A DNA stretch of 64,000 nucleotides, taken from NCBI RefSeq assembly GCF_964204865.1, contig NC_135251.1:18910001-18974000 (forward strand). The letters are read 5' to 3'. A program made the translations under genes and the position numbers. Of the stretch, positions 1 through 8,625 are shown one piece after another (the first letter of the stretch is position 1; every line of letters begins with the position of its first letter). The notes beneath the pieces were generated by a model. The model searched no databases. It saw nothing but the letters and a program-made list of their open reading frames with translations, and was not told the DNA's origin. Origin of the DNA: Styela clava. Its lineage: Eukaryota; Chordata; Ascidiacea; Stolidobranchia; Styelidae.

Positions 1-860
1 TGGCAGGACTGAGAATACCTAACTGGTTTATCGTCATTATGTGAATAAAGGATTACATATTATTTTTACCGTTGACTGTTATCCATAGCAATGCTTTTTT
101 CCAATAGAAGTTCTAACAGAATTATTTTGCGCTTGAATTTATCACTTCAATCTTGAATTCATAACATAACTAGGGCTTGAATTTTAGAGAAAACACTGTT
201 AACCGGTCAAAATTACCTGCAGCATGACGTTTAATAAGCTATTATTTACATCCTGGCGCTTCTTCTCTTTCAGTCTTTTAGTAAAACCAATCCCAATATA
301 AATGCCATTTATGTGACTAAACTTTCAGTGTCAAGTGTCAAACTTCTACTTTGAGATATTATAAAGAAAGACAGCATCAACTGCGATTACAGGATTAGGA
401 GCTACCGTACCGTAGGTACCGTACTGCCTCTGTCAAATATGCACGACTTGATACGAGTGTACCGGTATATTCTGACATTCAACACGACATGGGATCTTGC
501 TTATTCAAGCGTTCGTCACTATTTTCCAAAAATGTCCATATGCTAATATCTGAATATATTGCTGTGACGGAATGCATATTTTTAAAGGGCATTGGATAAA
601 CGATATTGCAATATAATCGTGAGCAATATATTCCGACCGTAAACTAATTCTAATTCTGAACTTATCATTATCATCATGAATTTCCATAATCAGCAATATA
701 TACTAGTAAGCTTACTTCAATAATTTTCACATTTTCTGGTGCTCACCAATACAGTTAATGATATTCTTCAAAATTAAACGCTGCGGGAGATAAATTTGCG
801 ATTAACTAACCATTTTTGAAGAAATTGCACTGCATAAAGCAAAAGGTGAATTTTATCTGA
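1..860. other. Non-coding, no gene recognised
   Basis: AT-rich sequence with only short chance reading frames. The one visible peculiarity is a GGTACC/CCGTACC-rich patch near 400-425, a motif that recurs elsewhere in the window. The last stretch leads into the tandem duplication that starts at 861. Confidence 0.6.
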
Positions 861-2024
861 GATGTAAGTTAACGGTAAAAAAAACGTACCGGTATCTGTT
901 AACCATCTAAAATCGGTTAACCGAGTAACCATTCCCAGCTCTAAACACGGTACCACTGATTGGCTTACAACAAGAAAATGCAACTAAATACCACATACCA
1001 TGGTCGCTACAGCCAAACCTATGGCGACCATTACATTACCTCAATGATGGCGACTGAGTTTTTAGCTGCCACAATCCAATGACAGGCTGTTGTTACCGAG
1101 GCAGCAAATTGAAAACCAATGGCAGGTAAATTTTGCTTTTTTTATTGCCTCTTATAAAATAATACTATATTGCAATATAATTGCAATAAACAGTATCAAT
1201 CTATAAATAAAACATCACAGTATTACATAACAATATCATGGCAAATCATTTAGATTTTGATAAATTATTGCAGTAAACAATATTAATAAATAAATTTTCA
1301 TCTTATCTATAATTAAACAGGAGGGCTATGCTCAAATATATGGACACGTGGGGCCACGTAATTTTGATGACGTCATAGCGAAAAAAAAGTAATAGCCTTC
1401 TGGAGAGAAATTTTATCTTTTTGAAAACGAAGAACAAAACAAGATGTAAGTTAACGGTAAAAAAAACGTACCGGTATCTGTTAACCATCTAAAATCGGTT
1501 AACCGAGTAACCATTCCCAGCTCTAAACACGGTACCACTGATTGGCTTACAACAAGAAAATGCAACTAAATACCACATACCATGGTCGCTACAGCCAAAC
1601 CTATGGCGACCATTACATTACCTCAATGATGGCGACTGAGTTTTTAGCTGCCACAATCCAATGACAGGCTGTTGTTACCGAGGCAGCAAATTGAAAACCA
1701 ATGGCAGGTAAATTTTGCTTTTTTTATTGCCTCTTATAAAATAATACTATATTGCAATATAATTGCAATAAACAGTATCAATCTATAAATAAAACATCAC
1801 AGTATTACATAACAATATCATGGCAAATCATTTAGATTTTGATAAATTATTGCAGTAAACAATATTAATAAATAAATTTTCATCTTATCTATAATTAAAC
1901 AGGAGGGCTATGCTCAAATATATGGACACGTGGGGCCACGTAATTTTGATGACGTCATAGCGAAAAAAAAGTAATAGCCTTCTGGAGAGAAATTTTATCT
2001 TTTTAAAAACGAAGAACAAAACAA
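861..2024. repeat. Near-identical tandem duplication, unit 582 bp
   Basis: The block starting GATGTAAGTTAACGG at 861 begins again at 1443, and the two 582-base units (861-1442 and 1443-2024) look almost identical over their whole length. The only difference I noticed is one base near the end (CTTTTTGAAAACG versus CTTTTTAAAAACG). Both units end inside the same MITE. Copy 1 is cut off mid-MITE and copy 2 continues to the MITE's other end at about 2080, so the duplication came after the MITE insertion and is young, or is an assembly artefact. Confidence 0.9.
1318..1442 (-). mobile_element. MITE copy, truncated (family A)
   Basis: Begins CAGGAGGGCTATGCTC and contains the shared family segments AAATATATGGACACGTG, GACGTCATAGC and AATAGCCTTCTGG. 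It is cut at 1442 by the tandem-duplication junction, so the GGACACG end is missing. Orientation is called relative to the copy at 30842. Confidence 0.75.
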
Positions 2025-2080
2025 AGAGGAGTTCCTGCTTAAAATGCAAAACGATCGTTATGTCCACTACGTGTCCAATA
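1900..2080 (-). mobile_element. MITE copy (family A)
   Basis: Same element as at 1318, but it reaches the other end: ACGATCGTTATGTCC followed by ACTACGTGTCCAATAA at about 2051-2080. Its ends match the copies at 4378, 30842 and 51075. The inner ends GGACACGT and ACGTGTCC are inverted relative to each other. No coding capacity is visible, so it is non-autonomous. Confidence 0.75.
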
Positions 2081-2229
2081 ACAATGTCATCCCAGACGAC
2101 CCTATACATATACATAAATTATAACTTAATACAATAGTTAGAATAATATAATAACAATTATCTGTTTAGAATAATAACATTACTGCAATCTTTAAATAAA
2201 TTCCATTTTTTTCTATGTATGTGAAGTTT

Positions 2230-2870
2230 GCCATTTTTTAATGCTGAATATTTTTCACTATCACGGATATCACATAGAAATTTGAAAAACACATCAAAAA
2301 TCGGTTTGTGCTTCTGAATTCGGCATCTATATATATATAGAAACGGGCAGCCAATAATACACAGTTAACAAATTGCAAATTAGGAATATCATCAAACCCC
2401 ATGAAACATTCTTTTATACTAAGACTAAAATTCAAATTCTCCGTTTTGAAAACTATCCATTGGTCTACCTCAGACCAAAATTGACTTGTTATGGAACAAT
2501 AATAAAACAAATGTAATAAGGTTTCAATATGTTGTTTACAGAATTCACACATATTTGTATCCCCTAGTCCAAAGCCGTGTAATGTGTAGTTGAGAACTAT
2601 AGATTTATAAAAAAGTTTAATTTGGAAAGATCTTAATTTGGTTTCAATGGTTGATGAAAACGAATTTTTGAAGTAGCTATATTAATATTAAAGGACTCTT
2701 GCCAAAATGATTTGTACATACTAGAGGAAACAAACTTTTTCATTATTATGCTGTTATAAGCATTTTTACACAAAAAGTTTTCAGTGGATGCCATAACCAC
2801 GCCACCACGGCAGGGTGGGCCGTAAAGTGGAAAGAACTGCGCCTGCAGATAGCTGCGTCCCATCAACGCA
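2230..2870 (-). mobile_element. L1-like LINE, 3' end of ORF2 (zf-RVT region), degenerate
   Basis: Read on the minus strand, the stretch from about 2640 encodes KLRSFQIKLFYKSIVLNY, then a zinc-knuckle-like CEFCKQH...ETLLHLFYYC...QFW, then VLLAARFYIYID. This order is what the C-terminus of L1/Tx1-type LINE ORF2 proteins shows after the reverse transcriptase (the zf-RVT region CxxC...HLFxxC). An upstream piece in another frame (2633-2866) reads NAYNSIIMKKFVSSSMYKSF, also typical of this region. Frame changes show that it is dead. No endonuclease or RT core is present here. Confidence 0.72.
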
Positions 2871-2879
2871 TTTGTGTGA

Positions 2880-2945
2880 GGGCCAGATTCGGGTTTTATT
2901 TTTTTTTCCCTACGGTAGATTTTTTTTATTTTTTGTTATTATTAC
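2880..2945 (+). repeat. Fragment of the ~195-bp tandem repeat, split by a hAT insertion
   Basis: CAGATTCGGGTTTTATTTT followed by a T-rich stretch matches the unit found at about 4870-4930. The unit is interrupted at 2945 by the hAT element at 2946 and resumes at about 4366 with TATATATTATA. Confidence 0.6.
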
Positions 2946-4357
2946 CAGTGGCGGCGCGTGGTCATTTTGACAACCGGGGCAAGCTACTGCGGGACCAAGT
3001 CACCCCCATCTACGGGGACAGGATGAACGCTGTAAGTTCTCCCATCATTTTATGAGTATAAAAACCATTCCATCGGAACAACCAATCGGCAAAAGCGACA
3101 ATTTTTAACGATAAGAAAGTGTCTTTAAAACCGGTCCAAGTCAAGGGATTAATAAATATAGACATAGTTTATTTTGAAACCTCTTTCAAAAGGAAAGGCA
3201 ATATTTACCCAGATAAATACAATGACATATTAACAGAAACTTCGGGAAAGCAGACAAAACCTAAAATAAGGTTTAAAACGTTACTATGAAAAACGGAAAG
3301 TTAATGCAAAGATAAGGACATGCGTCGCTCACTCATAGATATATATGCTGCTAGACTTCTACTGCTTGAACAGATATGTTTTTCTCGACGTTTTGGTTGT
3401 GCCGACGAATAGAAACCGCGCGTCCTTCATCCAACTGTGCTGCAATATTAACATTTTCGAATGTACGGTATTTTACTGCATTGTCCAGATGCTCCATAGA
3501 AGATTGATGATCCCTGGCACGCTCGGAAAGATGTTTAAGATCTCTAAAACCAAATTTACACCAACGTGAGTCACGGGCGGTAGCAAAAAGTAGGCAATAA
3601 AAACAAAAAAGTGCATTTTTGTCCTCGCTGTAACACAACCATTCGTGTTTTTTATACCAAGTTTCTGCGCAGAATGTACGCCGACGCTTTCCTCCGTCAT
3701 GGGATTGTTCCAGTGAACAATTTTTTGGTTGATAAGGCCCAAGACGTTGTACTTCTAATTTTTGTTCCAGCGGCAGCTACGAAAACAGAGTGCGAAGTAG
3801 TGCATCAACCTTATTCATTATGAGGTCTAAGGCTAAGAAATGCGAAGCCGGAAAGAAGTGAGGAGCTCAAAAGGAATGTGGAAAATAGAAAGCAAATGGA
3901 CTAAAGGTCTCTAACTGATTCAAATAGCGAAACAAGCGACAAAAACGAAGGCGAGGAAACTATCAACTCTTCAAGCAACCAACGAACGAGAAGGAATGCG
4001 TGAATATGTCAACACGTTGTTGTAAGAAACGTCGGCATTGTGTCGTCATAATTTCGGGGCTAGCCCCGATCGGCCCCGATGATTTAGTAAAAGAAACAGA
4101 AAACAAATGAGACAAACGCGGCGAGTGGAAGATAAAAGAGAGAATACGATATACATGAGCAACCGGGGCAAAATCGGCGTCGCCCCGTCGACGTTCGGCG
4201 AAGGCTTTGCGAGCGAAAAATGAACCATGTCGGGAGAATATGGCTAGTGTAGACAGTCTGTGCAACCGATATTGAGGTATTTTTCGAATATTTTTTATTA
4301 TACCGAAAAAAGAACCGGGGCATTGCCTCGCTTGGCCCTATTGACGCGCCGCCACTG
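2946..4357 (-). mobile_element. hAT transposon with ZMYM1/TTF-type transposase remnant
   Basis: The 1,412-base element is bounded by terminal inverted repeats CAGTGGCGGCGCGT at both ends and by an exact 8-bp target duplication ATTATTAC (2938-2945 and 4358-4365). On the minus strand, 3638-3351 encodes a TTF/ZMYM1-type zinc finger: CYSEDKNALFCFYCLLF, then WCKFGFRDLKHLSE, then IAAQLDEG and SIRRHNQNVEKN. This is the N-terminal part of hAT transposases related to zinc-finger MYM-type protein 1. The reading frame is broken and the catalytic core is missing, so this is an internally deleted, non-autonomous copy. It is inserted in a unit of the ~195-bp tandem repeat. Confidence 0.9.
3351..3742 (-). 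pseudogene. hAT transposase fragment (TTF zinc finger), broken
   Basis: Remnant of the transposase gene in the hAT element described at 2946. The TTF finger's Cys pattern (C...CFYC...WC) and the following LDEG and SIRRHN motifs are readable. The upstream part lies in a different frame and the gene stops at 3351, so no active transposase is possible. Confidence 0.75.
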
Positions 4358-4377
4358 ATTATTACTATATATTATAA

Positions 4378-4769
4378 CAAGAGAGCTACGCCCAAATATA
4401 TGGACACGTCTGTTCGCAGTACAGTACGGTTTACCGTACCGTCAGATCACAGTCTACAAATATATTCACACCAAGCGAAGCAGTACAGTAGGACACAAAA
4501 TTGCGTCCGATGTCCGCAGAACGTTTAATGACGTCATAGCAAACGAAAACAAATCTCACAGAGCTAACAGAAATATTTAATATGAATAAAAGTAATAGCT
4601 TTCTGGCAAAAAATTTTATCTTCAACCACTGAAAATTTCAAAGCAGTTGGTCCAGTATTCGAAGAGAAAAGCGGTTCTTTAATATTTTCACTAGGTGTGT
4701 TATTCTGTGTCAAATAACAAGAACAACATAATATTGAAACGATCGTTATGTCCACTACGTGTCCAATAA
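4378..4769 (-). mobile_element. MITE copy (family A), nested in the ~195-bp repeat
   Basis: Starts CAAGAGAGCTACGCCC and ends ACTACGTGTCCAATAA. It contains GACGTCATAGC, AATAGCTTTCTGG, CCACTGAAAATTTC and TTGGTCCAGTATTCGAAG, all shared with the copies at 30842 and 51075. A GTACCGTACC-rich patch and about 100 further bases are specific to this copy. It lies 12 bases beyond the hAT target duplication. Confidence 0.8.
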
Positions 4770-5440
4770 GTTATTATAATGGTGAACAAATTATTAGAAT
4801 ATTTTCAATTACCTGTTGAATTTTGACATAAAATACCATTATCGGGGAATATTCATATCGATCGATAGAGTCAGATTCGGGTTTTATTTTAAAATCTTTC
4901 CCAGGGGTAGAAATTTTTTTTTTTTTAATATTCGCAAGATAATTTACTATATATTATATTATGTTTATTTCATGGTGATCAAATTATAAAAATATTTCCA
5001 ATCAATTGTTGAATTTTGACATAAAATATCATTATCGGGAAATTATCATATCGGTCGATAGAGCACGAGGTTTTATGTTTTTGAAGTCTTCTTCCACGGT
5101 ACAATTTTTTTTATTTTTTTGTCACTAGCAAGATGATTTGCCTTATATTATAATAAGTTACTTTCATGTTGAACAAATTATTAAAATATTTTTCTAATCA
5201 ACTGTTGAATTTCGACATAAAATATCATTCTCAGGAAATATTCATATCGGCCGAGAAAGCTTGATTGGGGTTTTATTTTAAAGTCTTCCCTAGAATAGAA
5301 TTTCTTTTCTTTTTTTGATATTTGTTAGATAATTCACTATATATTATGATTATTCAATTTCATGATGGATGATTCGTTAAATCATTTTTGATTTAACTAT
5401 TGAATTTACACATCAAAAACCATCAAATGTGTCTCGGTGA
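4770..5440. repeat. Tandem repeat, ~195-bp unit, about 3.5 copies
   Basis: The marker GTTGAATTTTGACATAAAATA recurs at about 4814, 5008, 5203 and, degraded, 5399, giving spacings of 194-196 bases. Each unit also has a GGTTTTATTTT segment, a T-run and an ACTATATATTAT segment. Units differ at many positions, so the array is old. A further fragment lies at 2880. Confidence 0.85.
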
Positions 5441-5639
5441 TTAAATGTTATTAATTTGCCTATGAATTCATGTTTATTTTTCATTTTAAAATATGTATAT
5501 GTGTAAATCATTTATGGTTTGTTTATACCTATTTTTGTTATTCATGAAAACGAACAGGTGTGATATTTGGCTTATGTTTCAATTTTCTTGTTACGAGACC
5601 CTGTATGGAATGTTCCCCGAGCATCGACTTTCTTGTTTA

Positions 5640-6115
5640 CTTCGTGACATTGGCCAATCATCAAGATGCAAAAAGTGACGTAACAATGCTTCTTTTTCGC
5701 ATCCACTTAGAAACTTTTCTCACGCAGACAGGTTTTCAGGCGTGGTCGTAAACATTACCTCGTTTTCGTGTTCTTGAACTCTATTCGTTAGTTTTCAGTT
5801 GTGTATCGGAAATTTAAATATAAATCAGATAATTCAATGATCACTCCTAGGATCACTCACTCCTGTCTTCCTAGGAGTTTTAATTTGATCGCAGTAATAA
5901 AAAATTAGTGTAAAAATAGTTGTGATAGACTAGGCTAAAATTCTTTACCGGTACTTCCAAAAAACAGGTTGTTGTATGCGATGAATCATAATGATGGTAC
6001 AGACGCCAACTCGAGAAACCACTCTTAAAATAAGTCCCGAAAATTTTGCAATGGTAAAGTATAGGAAGAAATTTTCGGGGGTCAAAAGTCAGGGAATGGT
6101 CCCGCATATCTGGCA
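5640..6115. repeat. Dispersed repeat, second copy at 19190-19555
   Basis: Several blocks occur in the same order in both places: GTAAACATT.CC, GTTAGTTTTCAGTTGTG or its variant, AAAAATTAGTGT, GATAGACTAGG, and TTTTGCAATGGTAAAGTAT followed by AAATTTT.GGGGTCAA. The copies are diverged. No ends or coding capacity were recognised. This copy ends about 120 bases before the TIGAR-like start codon, so it contributes to that gene's upstream region. Confidence 0.6.
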
Positions 6116-6197
6116 ACATCAGATTGAGATATTATTGTACAGCTGAGTTTAACTGATTCACTTTCTCTCCCGGTATCTGTGAATTAGGTTACAATTG

Positions 6198-6213
6198 ATA
6201 CCGGTACCGGTAT
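6198..6213. promoter_or_regulatory. 16-bp perfect palindrome upstream of the TIGAR-like gene
   Basis: ATACCGGTACCGGTAT reads identically on both strands and lies 22 bases before the ATG at 6235. Palindromes can be dimeric transcription-factor sites, but similar GGTACCGG sequence is scattered through the window (for example near 400 and 31190), so a function is not shown. Confidence 0.35.
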
Positions 6214-6234
6214 AGTCTAAAGTTACTTTTCAAC

Positions 6235-6972
6235 ATGAGTCTTGGAAAATATGGTGGATTTCATGTTACATTTGTTCGACATGGTGAAACAGACTTAAAC
6301 AAAAACAAAATTGTTCAAGGACAGGGTGTGAATGCTGTGTTGAATGAAAAAGGACAGGCACAGGCACGAGCTTTAGGAGAATATCTTACTCATGAAGTTT
6401 ATTCACATGTGTATTCGAGTGATCTCCTTCGTGCAAAAGAAACATGTGAAATAATACTTTCACAAAATGACCTTAAATCAATCTCAGAACGCCTCATTTT
6501 TGATGAAAGAATTCGAGAACGAAATTACGGAGAAGCAGAAGGATTTTCAAAAGAAGCTTATGAAGCAATGATCAAGTCAGGGAAAGAAAAACCCGATGGA
6601 GCAGAATCTTTAAGTGAAGTTGCAGCAAGAGCAGTGTTATTTTTTAATGGGTTGTGCGATATGGTATATAATTTGAAAGCTGAATCTGTTCCAAATATAC
6701 TTGTTGTGTCACATGGCAGATTACTTGCAACACTAATGACTGAGTTTTCAGAAAAATTTGGCTGCTCTTTTCCGCCTGGAAAACTGGGTGTGGTCGGGGG
6801 TAATACATCTCGTACATGCTTCAAAGTACAATTCCATAAAGACTATGGAATTAGTAATTGCCAAAAACCATTTTCGAAAAGAATACAAATGCATTGTACT
6901 GCGTTGAATAACAGCGACCATCTGAGTGAAAACCAAATCAATTCAGACAATGACATAGATGCAAAAAACTAA
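6235..6972 (+). CDS. TIGAR: TIGAR-like fructose-2,6-bisphosphatase, histidine phosphatase family
   Basis: The 245-residue protein is of the histidine phosphatase (phosphoglycerate-mutase-like) superfamily. The RHGET signature sits at residues 15-19 with the phospho-accepting His16. The general acid region IRERNYGEAEG gives Glu95, and the second catalytic His160 is in VVSHGR. TIGAR enzymes dephosphorylate fructose-2,6-bisphosphate and related sugar phosphates in the cytosol, lowering glycolytic flux. The core LNEKGQAQARALGEYL and YSSDLLRAKET segments also fit TIGAR better than plain PGAM. The gene is intronless here, while vertebrate TIGAR is multi-exon. The His-Glu and Glu-His spacings look shorter than in human TIGAR, so some surface insertions are absent. 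The first ATG of the frame is used. A related broad-specificity phosphatase cannot be excluded. Confidence 0.85.
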   Translation: MSLGKYGGFHVTFVRHGETDLNKNKIVQGQGVNAVLNEKGQAQARALGEYLTHEVYSHVYSSDLLRAKETCEIILSQNDLKSISERLIFDERIRERNYGEAEGFSKEAYEAMIKSGKEKPDGAESLSEVAARAVLFFNGLCDMVYNLKAESVPNILVVSHGRLLATLMTEFSEKFGCSFPPGKLGVVGGNTSRTCFKVQFHKDYGISNCQKPFSKRIQMHCTALNNSDHLSENQINSDNDIDAKN

Positions 6973-8160
6973 TGCTTGTATATCATTAAGTTGAATTAAT
7001 AAGTTAGTACAAGTCCATTTATAATACACTTCAATTATCTGCATCTTTACAATTGAGCACATTTTGTACATTTCCTCATTATCACAGAGTGCAATTTAGT
7101 CCAATTATGTTTATTTGTTTTAAATTATTTGCTCCTCTTCTTTTCAATATATATTTAGGAAATGCAGAATGCACTTATTTTTATAATCATGCCACCGAGA
7201 CTAAATTAAATTGCAATCTCAACAAATTCCTTGAGCTGTTTTTCAGCTAAAACATCAAAATTTGGTTTTAGTTTGGCTGTGGCAGCATCATGCTGTCCTG
7301 ATTGAATTACCGAACAGGTCAGAGTTGGCCTGCAGGCTGTAATTTGTCCATGTCAGGCTTACACATATTAAGATGTGTTTGAAAAATTTATATCGGCTCC
7401 TGTAAGACTGGTAGGAGGTTATTTTAATTGAAGATTGGTGAAATATGCAGCCTGTTTGTTATTCAGCTGTTTGCCACCAGTAAAAAAACCCTCAAATTTA
7501 ACCCATGCCCCACTTACACGCAGCACACTTTAGGCGGCTTTTGGAAAAAATCATCTTAATTCCTGCTAAAATGTTCGGGATCAGAATTTTTTTTATATAT
7601 GCTTCATCTGTGATCGTTTGCATGAAGATTATGATTTCCTTTACTGCACTATTCAATTTTAGATATCAATAAGATTTCGCCACTGACAATCAGTAGGAAG
7701 TAATCAGTTATAAATTTTATTATTTATTGGATATTATATTAATAAATGGATATTATATTGTCATAATCAATAGAAACAAAGTGTGTTATTCACTCATACT
7801 GACAGTTACGGTGACTCTTTATAGCATGGGCTTACGGTGTTATATTTATAGACAATATGATGGATATTAATCAATCGTATCTATGACTACATTTTCCATA
7901 ATACCTAAGCTACCGAAAGTAATTTATAGGACAATTAATGACAACATATCTGTTTCAAAATTTCTATATATTTTGATGTCATTTAACATAACGGTGTGGT
8001 GTTATTTTTTATTTCAAACGGTTTAAGAAATATTGTGATTAGTGCAATCATTGGATTTAAACGGTTACAAAAACTTTAATCCTCTTTATATACTCTATAT
8101 ATGCACACGAACTTGTAATAGCTTATATCACTAATTCTAACTAGAATAAAAGTAGATAAT
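6973..8160. other. Intergenic, TIGAR-like to GPANK1
   Basis: No further gene is visible. The two genes are on the same strand, 1.2 kb apart. I saw no convincing AATAAA close behind the TIGAR-like stop codon and no recognisable transposon end. Confidence 0.5.
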
Positions 8161-8625
8161 ATGGGTGTCAATGGCTGGCAAAACAGACTGGACTTGCTAA
8201 TTAATCCTGTGGAGTTTGTTACTGAAACTGGTTCAGATGATACAGAGGGTGCAAAAAAGTTGAAAGAATCATCTAAATGCTCGTTAACTGGTGACGAAGC
8301 TAAAAAACTATACGAAGATATCATCAATGAACCTCTTGTCAAAGTTAAGAAGAAATCCATTGCTAAACACCGGTGTAAAAAGGAGAGAAAAGAAAAACAA
8401 TTGGTTCACTTGAATGATCAAGTCGAACAACTCACTGTGAATGACATGTTCAAAGCTGCCCAATGTGGGGATATAAAATCTGTTAAAGCTTGTATTTTGA
8501 AACACAAGTTGGACATAAATGCAACTGACCAGTACTCATGGACTCCTTTGATGATGGCAGCACATGAAGGTCATATGCATGTGGTGACGTTTCTTTTAAC
8601 GGAAGGAGCTAATTGGAAAGATAAG
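8161..8625 (+). CDS. GPANK1: GPANK1 exon 1
   Basis: Codes for residues 1-155, ending inside the ankyrin repeats at NWKDK. The frame continues beyond the donor only as read-through intron, to a stop shortly after 8680. The donor GTAGGT is a good consensus. Confidence 0.88.

Noticed and set aside
1303..2115. Two minus-strand frames sharing the same C-terminal 40 residues
   Set aside because: The identity comes from the 582-bp tandem duplication and the MITE, not from a protein family.
3963..4323. Overlapping minus-strand frames of 60-100 codons
   Set aside because: They are the subterminal part of the hAT element at 2946 read in several frames; none matches a transposase segment.
4770..5440. 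Spaced repeats that might suggest a CRISPR array
   Set aside because: Units are long (~195 bp), diverged and contiguous with no unique spacers, and the genome is eukaryotic.
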